Source: Proteromonas lacertae
Taxonomy: Eukaryota > Sar > Bigyra > Opalinata > Proteromonadidae
Direction: 5' to 3'
NCBI GenBank assembly: GCA_002245135.1
Contig: NGBS01001167.1
Location: 1 to 64,000 of the forward strand
DNA: 64,000 nt
This document shows positions 11,568-23,900 of the stretch, one piece after another. A program made the position numbers and the translations under genes. The notes under the pieces were generated by a model. That model had not been told where the DNA came from. It searched no databases and saw nothing but the letters and a program-made list of their open reading frames with translations. Within the stretch, counting starts at the first letter, position 1, and each line of letters starts with the position of its first letter.

Positions 11568-13952
11568 TTAATTAGAGTTATATAATTTAGAAAATTCTTC
11601 TCTTTTTGCTATATCTCCATTCATATTATAAATTAAAGCTTTTAACATAAAAATAGACTTTTTTAGTTTTCTTGATTCATAAGATTTTACAATTTGATAA
11701 ATACTATTTAATATTGATATGATATCATTGAAATTGATTGATTCTTTTTCATTTTTATACAATTCAAACATTATTGATGATATAAAAACAACATATTTTG
11801 CTTTATCATATTCATCAAAATATTCATTGATTTTGTTTAAATACAACTGCAGATTTTCATTCACATCTTTATAAGATGTTTCATATACATTACTCTTTTG
11901 TAAAAAGTATAACTGCAATATTTCAATCTTTACAATATATGAATTTAAACTGTATTTTTTACTAACTATTAAACCTTCAACTAATAGAGAGTTTAGCTGT
12001 GGATTGTTATAGATTCCTTTATCAATTAGATATTCTGCATATTCTATTATATATTTAACTTGATAGAATGGGAAATTCTATATAAAATAATAGATATATT
12101 ATTATATATACATTTTCTTTACAATAGTAAATCAAATTATATAAACTGTTAAAACCATCATTATAATTATGTTCAATATCCAATTTATATTCACATTTCA
12201 ATGACATTAACTCTAACTTGTATTGAATGTTATTACATTGTTGTATTTCTAATTCATCTTTATAGATTTTATAGTAATTTTTAATCTCATCTTTGTTAAT
12301 GTCTCTATTTTTAGACTGTATATATAACAACATATATTTCATTAATTTCCATTCTGATATATCTTTTTCAACTGCTTCTTCTTCTTCAATAAGCTTTATT
12401 CTTTCTGCAAATCTATTAATAAATAGTATACAGAGTGTATAATATTATAATACATAGATTTCCCACTTTCCACTTTCATATGCATTATTCTTTTCCATTT
12501 CAATAGAAAATCATTTGATTTGATTGAATTAATATTAAAATCTGAAACTATATTATATCCAATCATATCAAATAGAGTTATATTAATAGAATAGTAGTAT
12601 AACAACAATGTCTTTAAATCCTTCATTTTTGTTACATTCCATTCATTATCAATATCATTAAATAATGGATATGATGAATAAAGTAATTCTTTTACTTTCT
12701 GTATAAATGAAACAGATGTTCCATCAACTTCATTTTCATAAGAAACTTTTGGATGGAGCAAAATATAATTACAATATGACAATTGAAATAATATTGTCAA
12801 ATAATTATTAACACTTGATTTATTCTCATTATTATTCTCTAATAGTTTATCTTTATTATTCAACTCTTTTGATTGGTTAATACATTCAACAATCAAACTT
12901 TCAGCTTGAATATTATTGTCCAAAACAAATATTTGATATTGTAAGTATAATGTAAGTAAAACACATTCTTCATTCTTATGTAAATGAGATACTTTAATTG
13001 TTTCATTGATATATTTCATTGCTATTTTATTATAATTAAAATGTTTTGATAATAATGCTAGAAAATATAACCCATAACATAATTCATTATTGTTTCCTTG
13101 CATATTCATATTGATAAAATGATGAATAGAATTAATAGCTTCAATCATATTATTATTATATTTCAAATTCTCAATATATGAGATGAAGTATTCTAAACAA
13201 TCAGTTTTGTTATCTAATGATATCAATTGAGTTATTCCTGTTTTAGTTATATATGGTAAAGAAGAGGAAGAAGTAGATGATTTATTTGATGTGATTTCAT
13301 TTAGTATATTTATTAATTGTTGATGGTTTTGATGAGTTGATATTTTATGATGACATTCATCTTTGGATTTATCATCATCAATACCATCAATTTCATCTTC
13401 ACTCTTTTCCACTGAATTATCTTCTGAGTAATAAGTTATTATATCGTTGTTTAATTCAGATATATTTTCATATGGTAAAACTTGAATATTTGCTAGAATT
13501 CTTCTCATGAATTTACCTAACAGACTGTCTGTTGATAAATGTTTATATTCACCTGATTCAATAAACACTTTCTAGAATATATTGCTATATTCAATTATAC
13601 ACTAAATGAATCGAAAATAGATATAATAGAATCAGTATTATCCATTGCAGTTATTGTATTTTCATAAAAAGCGCATATTTTATTTGCAAGTACTTCAGGC
13701 AATGATTTAAATGACTCAAATAATTCATTGATATTGTGGTTCTTCCCATTGGAATCTTCTTTAATATGATAATAAATCATGTCAATAAATGGTAAATCCT
13801 CATCTTCTGTCAATAAGTCAACATCATTACTATCATCAGAATAATCAGGTTCTAAACGGCAATAATACTATACAAAATCAAACAAAAAAGAATACTTCTA
13901 TGAGTAATGCTATTGAAAACTGATATGGAGAAGGCACTTCAACTAAAACCAT
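11568..13952 (-). CDS. APC5: Anaphase-promoting complex subunit 5 (APC5)
   Basis: APC5 is a TPR scaffold of the APC/C ubiquitin ligase that drives anaphase and mitotic exit. The product of roughly 750 residues starts MVLVEVPSPYQFSIALLI at 13952. It passes through FDSFKVFIESGEYKHLSTDS and LLGKFMRRILANIQVLPYEN, equivalent to the conserved APC5 region just before its N-terminal domain boundary. It then reads SIHHFINMNMQ, YGLYFLALLSKHFNYNKIAM and YINETIKVSHLHKNEECVLL, equivalent to the APC5 TPR containing the A-L-x-x-F-G-H motif and EAIRIAQ-x-x-N-D. Four short introns, including 13572-13602 and one near 13860-13890, keep the frame. The far C-terminus is divergent. Its 5' end lies 63 bases from that of the divergent Tom7-like gene. 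Confidence 0.8.
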
Positions 13953-14015
13953 TTTTTTAAATTTTGAAAAAATACACTAAAATACACTATATTGTATTTG
14001 TATTAATAAATAATT

Positions 14016-14320
14016 ATGAATTCTGCATTATTCAGACCTCCTACACAGCCAGCAGCAAAACCATTACCACCAGTCGTACAGAAAACATTGAATCTATTAG
14101 GTTATGGTTATACAGGTTTTAAAGTATACTCATTTTTTAATTCTACTCATTTTAGTATGCATTTTATTATGGTTTTCTTCCAGGATTAGTTATTTATGCA
14201 ACTAAATCAGAAAATATTGATGTAAGTGAATTATTCAAACCTTAATTCTTTTTCTGTTATTTATAGATGATTTTCTTTTACTGGTATAACAAAATAAAAA
14301 CCATATTAATAACAAAATAA
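14016..14320 (+). CDS. TOM7: Tom7-like subunit of the mitochondrial outer-membrane translocase
   Basis: Tom7 is a tail-anchored subunit of about 55-60 residues that modulates assembly of the TOM import channel. Three exons (introns near 14121-14152 and 14224-14268) give a 67-residue protein. The key stretch is FKYAFYYGFLPGLVIYATK, matching the Tom7 pattern of a small amphipathic segment, (W/Y)-G-F-(I/L)-P and a short membrane span. The N-terminus is Pro-rich (RPPTQPAAKPLPPVVQK). The protein is too short for a sensitive domain call, so the assignment depends on the G-F-L-P-x-L-V-I-Y motif and the size. It shares a 63-base divergent promoter with APC5. Confidence 0.65.
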
Positions 14321-14335
14321 AGAATATAATATATT

Positions 14336-14998
14336 TTAAGCCAAAACTTCTTTAATATCTTTAATAGTGGACTTGACTTTACCAACCATTTGATTTTGTT
14401 GTTCTTCTTCATACACTTTATCTTGTTCATCACAAACTGATAATATTTCTCTCTTACTTGATTCCATTAATCTTCCACTAATAAACAGTTCATCTACTAT
14501 ATAATACACTTTATCAAAATTATAAATGACATCCAATTCGCATACCTATAAAATATAACTTCAACTCTTATATATACATTTCCAAAATATTGATCTAAGA
14601 TTTCAACAAAATGTTGTATTGTTTCAAGTGTCATTAATTCATTATCCTTTTTATCAATGTGAAATAGAAAATATAAACTAGCATATCTATTGATAATATA
14701 GTTAATTTACCAATTAAATAGAATACCTTCTATAAACTAATGTGCCTTCTCTATATTCAAGAAAATTGCATAATCTTTCATTTCTAGCTAGAATTAGGGC
14801 AGTAACTTCTCTAGTAATTCTTGCTTTATCCTAATGGAAGTATATACTACATTCACATACCTTTGATGATACAGTAAGATACCATTTCGATAATCTCACT
14901 TTACCTTGACGACTTATTAGAAGAATCCAATTGATCTAAATAGAAATAAGTACAATGCCCAATATGATAGAGAATGTAATAATAATATATACTGCCAT
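14336..14998 (-). CDS. Clathrin adaptor complex small (sigma) subunit, AP-1-like
   Basis: Sigma subunits are longin-fold proteins at the core of AP complexes that sort cargo into coated vesicles. Start ATG-GCA at 14998 is followed directly by a long intron. The exons then give INWILLISRQGKVRLSKWY, LCNFLEYREGTLVYRRYASL, DNELMTLETIQHFVEILDQY and FGNVCELDVIYNFDKVYYIV, with a DELFISGRLMESSKREIL tail. R-Q-G-K-x-R-L-x-K-W-Y and V-C-E-L-D are textbook sigma motifs. AP-1 is favoured by the ESSK segment near the end and the Glu-rich C-terminus, but AP-4 is not excluded. At least five exons were joined, all with consistent phase. It converges on the Tom7-like gene (stops 15 bases apart). Confidence 0.9.
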
Positions 14999-15150
14999 AA
15001 AATAGATTTATATTAAAGATAACAAACACTCAAAAAATAGAAAAAAGAATTTTTGATCTTTCAAATGTCAAATTTACATTTACCATGTAACTATTATTTG
15101 TTTTACACATCTCAAAAGAAAAGTAGAAAAGATTATTAAATATATCATAA

Positions 15151-18100
15151 TTATATTGAAAACTGTGATTGAGACCAAGGTCCATGTCCTGCATTGTTAT
15201 TTGCTCTTAATTGAACTGTATAAGTCGTTTCTGGAACTAATTCACATAAAGTCACAACTGTATCTATGATTCTATCACAGTATTTCCAATCATAATTATT
15301 ATTTTCAAATTCTGCTCTATATCTCAAATCATAATTAGAAACTGGAGATCCATTATCAACAGGTCTAGTCCACTCAATAGTAGCGGTTGTATCAGTCTTT
15401 TCAATTAATTTAGGTGATGACATTAAACCAGGAACACCAGCAGGAGTAGTATATATATCTAAATTACACTTATAAATTGATTCACCATATTCATTTTTTG
15501 ATTTTATTCTAAATAGATATTCACAGCATGGATATAAGTTTTGAACTGTATAATTAAGTGATTTGATGTTAGTGATAGCATACCATTTATTCATTTTATC
15601 TTTATTAACAGCACTTAAGCTTGTTATATTATTTGTCTTTAATGAGGATGTAGTAATCATTTGTGTAAATTGTAATGGTTTATATTCCAAAATATATTCT
15701 TTTATTTTTGAACCATTATCTTTACTAGCACTCCAAGCACAATAGATTGTTTTACCATCAATTACTTTTACAATAAATGAAGTAGGAGGATCTGGAATAT
15801 CTTTCAATGTTTTAATTGTATTTGAATAGATATAATCACTTTTACCAAGTTTATTATAACAACATAGCCTAAATTGATAATAGTTATTTGGTTTTAGATT
15901 TATTACATTATAAAGACTTTTAGATGGATTTGTTAGAGTTGCTATATTTTGCCATTCTATACCAGGAACATATGTTAATGGTGCAAATGGGATTTTTATA
16001 TTTCTATGTATTTTTGGATTGTATAATATATAATTATTCCTACTACTGCTGTTACCATCACTTTGAGGTTTTTCCCAACACACTTCCATTGTTAAATTAT
16101 TGTAATAATACATTAAACCACTGTCTTTATCATATATTTCATACCATCTATTAGATAGTAAATTTGTATTATGTTCATTCTTATCATTGTTTGTTTGATT
16201 ATTATTTACTTCATTTAAATCTTTTGTTTGTGTTGATTTATCTTCAGAAGTAGCTGGATAAATACTTCCTGTAACAGTATTATAGTATATTACTTTATTA
16301 TTCTTCACTATTTCATCATAAATAATTGGTAATTTGTCATTCAATAAATGATGATTTGCTGTACATCCCATTGGTTGTAGAAGTAATGAATTTGTTGGTA
16401 AATCTGGTACAATTTCATTGGTATCTAAGTTCTGATAGTATAAAGTATTTGTATCTCTATTTCTATATAATTTCCATATTCCATCATTACTTTCCAACAT
16501 ATTAATTTCATATTTATTAATTTTATATCCATTACATCTTGGAATTGTCCATTCTAACATTAAAGTCCTTGCTTTTATATCACTAATTGTTAAAATAGAA
16601 GGAGTATTTGGTATGGAAGGTTCTGTAATCATTTCTACACTAAATGATCCATAATCACCATATCCATTCTTATTATAAGCTCTAATTCTCACTATATGAA
16701 TATCTGATGGGTATAAATTATCAATAACAGTAGAAAATGAACAATTCTCACAGGAGATTGGTGATATGAATTTATCATTTGGTACTGTCATAGTAAACTG
16801 TGAATCTGGATTGTATTCCTCTTGTTCAAAAGATCTTTTCATTATATACAACTCAAATTGGGTTACTATTGAGCCATGATCGTCAGGATAATTCCAACTG
16901 ATTTCTAGCGTATTCATTGTTCTATTTTCTAACGTTGGTGCTACTACAGATCCTGGAACAGATGATTTTGTATAAATTGTTTCTGATATATATGGAACAC
17001 CTTTACCTAAACCATTTACTGCTGTAATTTTGATTCTAAATTCTTTACCACTATCCAAATTGAATAAAACATAATCAGTATTATAATATTCTAATTCCAT
17101 TGTAATCCAATCAGAATTACTATTATTATTATTATTACTATCAATTGGTAAATATTCAATAATATAATTATCAATTGAATAACCATTATCACAAGGTTCT
17201 TCCCATTGAAAATGAATACTTGAAACTGTTGTTTCGATAATTTTGAAGTTAATTATTGGGTCAGGAACATCACAGTTTGTTATAAATGACAAAGTTGGTG
17301 ATTTTGGACTTAAACCAATACTATTCCTTGAATATACGCTATTTAAATAATAATATAATACAATATAATATAATATATATATATACTTCACTTGATATTC
17401 TGTTCCAGGTTTTAAATGATCAATAACAATATTACACAGTTCACTATGCAAAATAATGTTCTTTTCATATTCAATCAAATATTCAGTAATTGGACTTCCA
17501 TTATCATTTGGTTCAGACCAAATTAATTCAACACTACGTGAATACAATGAAGCAATTGATAAACCAAATGGAAAATCAGGTAAAGATGGTTTTGTTTGAA
17601 TATAATCGCTCTTTTCTATTTCATCCCAATCAGTTGTAACATTATCAGGTTTTATTCTAAATCGATAATAAGTAAAAGGCCTTAGATTCTTTACCACAAA
17701 ATGATTTTCTTTTACATGTCTTGCTATTAATATCCAATCTTCATATTCTTCAGGTAAATCTTTATCTTTACCTATTGAAGTCATCATTATATCACTGCAA
17801 ACATTAACAAAATCATAATCATTATCACTTGGTCTTAATTCACTTCGATGATTGTTGTTATTTCCTATGTTCCATTCAATATCAATATAATCACAACCTA
17901 TTTCACGAGGAGTTCCAGCTTCGTATGTATAATATACACTACTTTCAATTGAATAATCACTCCAACCTTCTTGATTCTTTACTTTTACTCTGAATTGATA
18001 TCCTTTTCCTGGTTTTAAATTCTCAATATTACATCGATCAATTTCGAATATTTCTTTACATTCAATCCATTCTGATTCTTGATTTAATCCATCGTTGGTT

Positions 18101-19104
18101 ATTTCTTTATATTGTACAATATTACTTTCTATTGGATAACCATTCTCTTTACCATTATCCCACTTTATTGTTATTGAAATTGCTGTATAATTTAAAACGA
18201 CTATATTTTCAGGATGATTTGGATGGTAAGTGCCTGATTTCAATTGTACCATTTTACTAAATCCACTCCATCCCGCTTTATTATGACATCTAATAGTAAT
18301 ATAATAATCAGTATATGGTAATAAATGCTTAATTGTATAATCAGCAAATGCTTCTGGTTGATTCTCTGTTAATTTGGTTATATGAAGTGGAGTTAGATTA
18401 TTCTTATTTAACCCATAATATATTTCATAATCTGTCACATTTGATCCATTATAATTGGGTAATTTCCATTGTATTTGTATTGTATTATGTGTATTTGACA
18501 GTAATTCTGGTGGATTTGGGGTTAATGGTGGTTCTCTTAATAGATCTGCTATATTCTCTTGATGATATTCTTCTGCTACTGATATTGCATATTCTCCTCT
18601 ATTATCAGGTACATGCTTATCAGCTCCATATTGTAGTAATAACAAAACAATTGATTCTTTACCATTTGAACATGCTAAATGTAATGGTGTATAGCCAGTT
18701 AACTATTATGTTATAATAATAATATATAAGTTTATATATACTTTCGAACGAGTATTTACATCCGCTTTATTATCTAACAAATATTTACATACTTTGTCAT
18801 ATCCAAATTCTGAACAACTGTGTAAAGCTGTCAATCCTGTATTTGATCTTTTCATGTCTAATATGTTCGGATTTGATTCATATAACTTTTTAACTTTCTC
18901 TAGATTGCCTTTAGAAGCATAATCAACAAAATTATCTACTAAACGCTGAAAATCTGTAGGATTAATTAGTATTTCTTTATCTTCTTTAGTTTTCGTAGTA
19001 TTGGATTTTTGTAGAGTTATATCTTCTTTCAATTCATCTTGATGATTGACAAGATGTTTTTCAGGGCTATTGTATTTATACTCATTTTTCGTTTCTCCAC
19101 TCAT
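15151..19104 (-). CDS. Multidomain scaffold: ankyrin repeats, nine fibronectin III domains, inserted WW module
   Basis: The product of roughly 1,280 residues starts at 19104 with a Lys/Glu/Asn-rich leader. Two or three ankyrin repeats follow (GLTALHSCSEFGYDKVCKYL; GYTPLHLACSNGKESIV). Next come about nine FN3 domains, each with a Pro start, a W-x-x-P strand, L-x-P-x-x-x-Y and N-x-x-G (for example VPGLMSSPKLIEKTDTTATI near the C-terminus). Between halves of the seventh FN3 sits a block of about 150 residues with a clear WW domain (RWYEIYDKDSGLMYYYNNLT, then a CWEKP end) and two weaker WW-like repeats. An intron near 17344-17393 is an in-frame multiple of three. No signal peptide or membrane span is visible, so it is probably a cytoplasmic scaffold. 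The ankyrin-FN3 pairing recalls FANK1, but this protein is much longer and its role is unknown. Confidence 0.85.
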
Positions 19105-19150
19105 CTTATCTATTACTATAATAGATTTTGAAAAATCAACAAATAAAAGT

Positions 19151-19156
19151 TCAAGC
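19151..19156. promoter_or_regulatory. TCAAGC hexamer upstream of the ankyrin/FN3 gene
   Basis: TCAAGC lies 47 bases upstream of the minus-strand start at 19104, followed by CTAACAAGC, a near repeat. Candidate promoter element by recurrence. Confidence 0.35.
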
Positions 19157-19417
19157 CTAACAAGCTAAAAAACGACAATAAAAGAAATAACCTTTCAAAT
19201 TATCAAAGAAAAAATGGATTTATGGTTATTCTACTTATACAAAATGCTTAATTTTTATATGGTTAATGTAATGTGTAAATATACTCTTTCTTTAAAATTA
19301 GTTGAAAATGTAATCTCTAATAAATGATTTATTGTGATTGGATATTCTGTCTTCATTAAAAATTCATCGTGACTAAACAAATTCACATCTTTGTAAAGAG
19401 AAATAAAGTAAAATTGA

Positions 19418-19423
19418 TCAAGC
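19418..19423. promoter_or_regulatory. TCAAGC hexamer upstream of SIL1
   Basis: TCAAGC lies about 43 bases before the ATG at 19466, in the same distance range as at other genes here. Confidence 0.35.
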
Positions 19424-19465
19424 TTACTCAAACAATCCAATCAGAAACGAACACATATTTATTAA

Positions 19466-20760
19466 ATGAAATATCTTAACTACCTCTGCGTATTCTCTTT
19501 TGCTTTACTCTTCCTCTCATTTGCATCTTGCTTGGATGATTACAACGATACACTGGGAGTTAGAACAATACCAATTGTATGTTTTGTGATTTTAAATCAG
19601 TAATAGAAATACAACACATCTGAAAATACATCAAATAATGCTGATTCAGAAGAAATGAAATATGAAAAGATGAAAACTATTCTAGAAGTATAAAATCTAA
19701 TTTTAGATAATAGGGATTACCAGAACCAGAGCCAGAATTGAAGCATTTAGATGGTAAATCAAAAGAAGAAATACGTGAAATACTACAAGTATAAATAATT
19801 CAATAATTCGAATAATTAGACAATATGGGATAGAAGACAGAAAGAATTAAAAGAAGCAATGGAATCAATGACTAGTGATGCAAAAGAAATGAAAGATAGA
19901 ATCAACATAATACTCAATGAAGAATCAACAGAAGATGATATTCTTCTCGCAATAGACGATTTAGAATATTACACAACAGATTTAAACAATGCAAAAGATT
20001 TAGATGGAATGGGTGGGTTTAGTCTAATGGTACATATATTAAATGACACAAATTCAACAACAGCAATGAAAAGAGGAGTGTTGAGTTTATTTGGAACATG
20101 TGTAAAGAACGATAGAGATGTGCAAGATATGTCAATGAAATATCATCCAATAGAATCAATACTTAAAGCATTACAAAATTCAATAACTTCAGAAGATGAA
20201 TTGACAATGAAAAAGGCAATTTATTGTATTGGAAGTTTGTTAAGACATAATCCATCAGTATTTTTATTATTATTTTTTATTTTTATTTATTTAGGCACAA
20301 ATTGAGTTTAATAATTTCAATGGATTTGAACATTTCGATACTTTAATCAAAGAAAATAAGATAAATATCGATTTAAAGAAGAAAATATTCAACTTGATTA
20401 GTGATTTATTAGAAGAAGATACAACCGATTTTAATGAAAAGATAAAAGATTATTTCTCCAACTATTGTAAAGAATATTCAAGAGAATTCGTAGATAAAAA
20501 TGATCTAGAGTACAGAGAAAAGATATTGTTTGTTATATTATCAACTTTGAATTATTCTTATGATAAATGTTATTCAGATGTAATTCTAAATAAAGATTTT
20601 GTGGAGAAGTTTATTTCATATCGTGAACATTGGCTTAAAGAATTTAGTATTGTTTAAAATATATTATTATTATTATTAAATAGAGAGAGATAGAGATGGT
20701 GAATATATAAAATCGATGTTTGAATTAGTTCAAAAAATCTATAAATTATTGAAATTGTAA
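19466..20760 (+). CDS. SIL1: SIL1-like nucleotide exchange factor for ER Hsp70 (BiP)
   Basis: SIL1 resets BiP by promoting ADP release in the ER lumen. Residues 1-22 form a hydrophobic signal peptide ending near Ser-Cys. The armadillo core shows the Fes1/HspBP1/SIL1 pattern: a split TTDLNNAKDLDGMGGFSLMV, RGVLSLFGTCVKNDRDVQDM, KKAIYCIGSLLRHNPSAQIE and FNNFNGFEHF. The gene has six exons with introns near 19580, 19691, 19791, 20260 and 20650, all closing in frame. The product of about 350 residues ends YKLLKL without a classic KDEL-type signal. The signal peptide separates it from cytosolic Fes1/HspBP1. Two Hsp70-like genes lie elsewhere in the window, but nothing shows that they are its partners. 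Confidence 0.85.
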
Positions 20761-20931
20761 ATCCTTTTATTTTTTTATTTTAAATGTATTGTTTTTGTAA
20801 TATTAAAATAAATATAATATACTAAAAGGTTGAGTTATTTTTTCTCAAAACATTGTATATTTACCACTGAATGACTCAAATTTTACAATTCTGTAAATTT
20901 TGTTGTAGATCAAACAAATTATTGTATAAAA

Positions 20932-23900
20932 ATGAGAAGAAATCAATCAAATACTCATGAAAAGAAAGTTAAAGTAAAATATATAGATAAAAAAGAAGAT
21001 CATATGTTCATTGTTCATATATCTAAAACTATCACATTAAAGGCTTTGAAAAAAATAGTATGTGATAAAATAAATAAAAGTACATATGATGGAAGCACAG
21101 TTAAAGAAAAATACCTTATCTTGTCATATAAAGATGGAACAGAAGAATTAAGACTAGATAATATCAAAATAGTCTTTAGAGATGATATAACACTTCTTTG
21201 TGCTAAAATAAAGGATTATAAAGAGATTGGACAAAGATTTTGCTGATTACAAACCTAGAGACTACATGATGGAGATATTATATAATTATGATCCTCAAGA
21301 TGATGAAACTAATTCAAACTTGTGGTGTAAATCAGTTAAACTGATGATTGATAAATACTTGTATCAGTATGTATTTGAATGTGGCAGCCACTGTAAAAAT
21401 GTGAAATATATTATTAGCTTGTTTTATATCTTGTATGAACATTTTACGACGGAAAAAATCTATCTATTTGTGCTCAAGACTGTAAGTAGAATAGATATTA
21501 GCAGAATAGTCATTTCGAACTATATTTCAACATTATGTGATGAATATTGTAACAGAATTGTTGAAAGATGTACTTTTAATAGAGAAACTAGAGTAGATCT
21601 ATTATTAATTCAATCGCTATGCTTTCTGTCTTCATATCAACGTGAAATGAAAGAAAAATGGGAAGTTACAACAATGAAGTCTATTATAGAAAAGTTAAAA
21701 CCAGTAGAATATCTCTTATCAAAGAGAATAAAAGAGTATTATACAATAGTAGATAAGTATTTAAGTTTATACGATGAAGATTCATTTTTAATTGAAGGAT
21801 TGCCAATTATACCAACTTTAGAAGAAATTCATTCAAATGAGAATACAATTTTATCAATCCTGAGGGATAATAAACTCAATGGTTATAAATGTATCAGAGA
21901 TTATTTAACTACTCATTATCTATTATTCAGAGCAGATGTATTATTGCCATTACAAGAAACAGTAAATGTATTATTATGATCATATATATATATATATTAG
22001 ATTGCCAGTAATAACAGTAATACTAATAATCCTGCTAATCATAATGAATTCTGTTATTCATATAAAAATGTGAAATGTGTATCATTTGACTATGATTTGC
22101 AGTTTGGATTACTATATCAAATAGAATTTGATAAACCATATGCTAAATTAAAATGGAAATTCTCGTATTATTAATTATTTTGTAATTTTTTATAGAAAGA
22201 GATTGCAGTTTGGAACATTATTATGTATTACTCCTAATAATTATAAGACATTAATTTGGTGTACTTTGGCAAATCGTAAATCTCTGGATGATGATAAAGA
22301 ATCATCAAATGAACGACCTAAAATAACAGTAAAAGTTTTATCATCGGATAATAATATGATTGGTAAATTACAATCTGGAATAAACTATGAAATGGCAGAA
22401 TCTCCAGAGGTGTTTTTTGAAGCTTATGTATATAATAATAACTAGTATTATGTATAGAAATATACTTTGATATCATTAAGAGAGAAAATACGTAATCCAG
22501 AATATGAACTACCATTCAAAGCAAATCTAGTAGATGGAATAGAGTATGTTTCTCAACCATCATATCTTAATGAATTAACTACATATAAAATGGATTCTGT
22601 ATTTCCAAATAATCAGATTCTAAGAATATTAGGAAAATGGCCTAGTTATGAAGAATGTAAAAGCTTAGATGAAAGTCAATTAGAAGCATTGAAGAACATG
22701 TTAACAAAGCAAATTAGTCTAGTTCAAGTATAATGACAATTATAATTGTTAATATAGGGACCTCCAGGAACAGGTAAAACATATGTTGGTTCATTAGCTG
22801 TAAAGATTTTGTTAGAGAATCATAAATATGAAGGTCCAATATTAGTAGTTTGCTATACAAATCATGCATTAGATCAATTTCTAGAAACTTTTACTGATGT
22901 GTTAAAACCAGGTGAATTAATTCGAATTGGAGGTAGATGTAAATCAGAAAAACTTAAAGATTATTCGTTGAAATTATTGACTGATAAGCAGAGGGATGAA
23001 TTAATGCAAAAAGCAAAAAAGCATAAATATGATGAGTTTAACAATCAATATTGGAATGTATATTTATTAATATATATATATTACATTTTTTTATAGATTA
23101 AAGATGAAGTGAAAGAGTTACAACCAAGAATGGATATCTATAAAACAATATCAAACAAACCAATATCTTTTTGATTAATTATGATAATTTTTCCTTAATA
23201 TATTTATATTAGTGTATATGCTCTAGATAAAAAAAAATCTATTAGTAAATCTGAAATGAAAGAATTAATGAGATTAGATCCATCAAATCCTTTACCATAT
23301 ATTTCATACTCATTACTTCAGAAACATATCAGAACTGAATATTTCATCGATTTAGACTCATTTATTGAAGAAGAAGAAGATCCTTCCCATTTATATGCTT
23401 ATGATCCTTTATTCAAATGGATTAATCAAAATGAATATAATAAACAGAAAACTGAAACAAAAAAGGTGAATGATGAAAAGATAGATGAGATGTTTAAGAG
23501 ATGGTTTAATATGATTCATTTTTCAGAAGATTCATTTCATCTAAAATGTGAAGATGATATAGATTCTGACTGTGATGATGATATTAGTATAGATATAAAA
23601 TGGATCAGAAAAAAAGAAAGTAATTCCGATTTCTATTCAATATATGATAGATATTATAAAGATTATACTTTACATTATAGTAAAGCATTTAAAGAGTATA
23701 TGAATATAAACATGGAAGGAGGATTATGGTCTTTGACACAGTCAGAAAGAGAAGAGTTATATAAAAAATGGATGATGAATCATTATTCAAAGATATATGA
23801 AAATTATCAAGTATATTTTGAAATGTACAAAAGTCTCTCTAAAGAATCAGAAAAACTTAAAATTGATAAAGAAATATCAATATTGAATAAATCAAAAATG

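Larger units (their letters stand above)
19105..19465. other. Divergent intergenic region between the ankyrin/FN3 gene and SIL1
   Basis: About 360 AT-rich bases separate two outward-facing starts. TCAAGC occurs twice, near each gene (19151 and 19418). A minus-strand frame at 19255-19440 has no upstream ATG and no recognisable similarity, so I do not call it. I read this as a bidirectional promoter region. Confidence 0.5.

Noticed and set aside
19255-19440. Minus-strand open frame upstream of SIL1
   Set aside because: No ATG near its start, no family similarity, and it overlaps the divergent promoter with a TCAAGC element.
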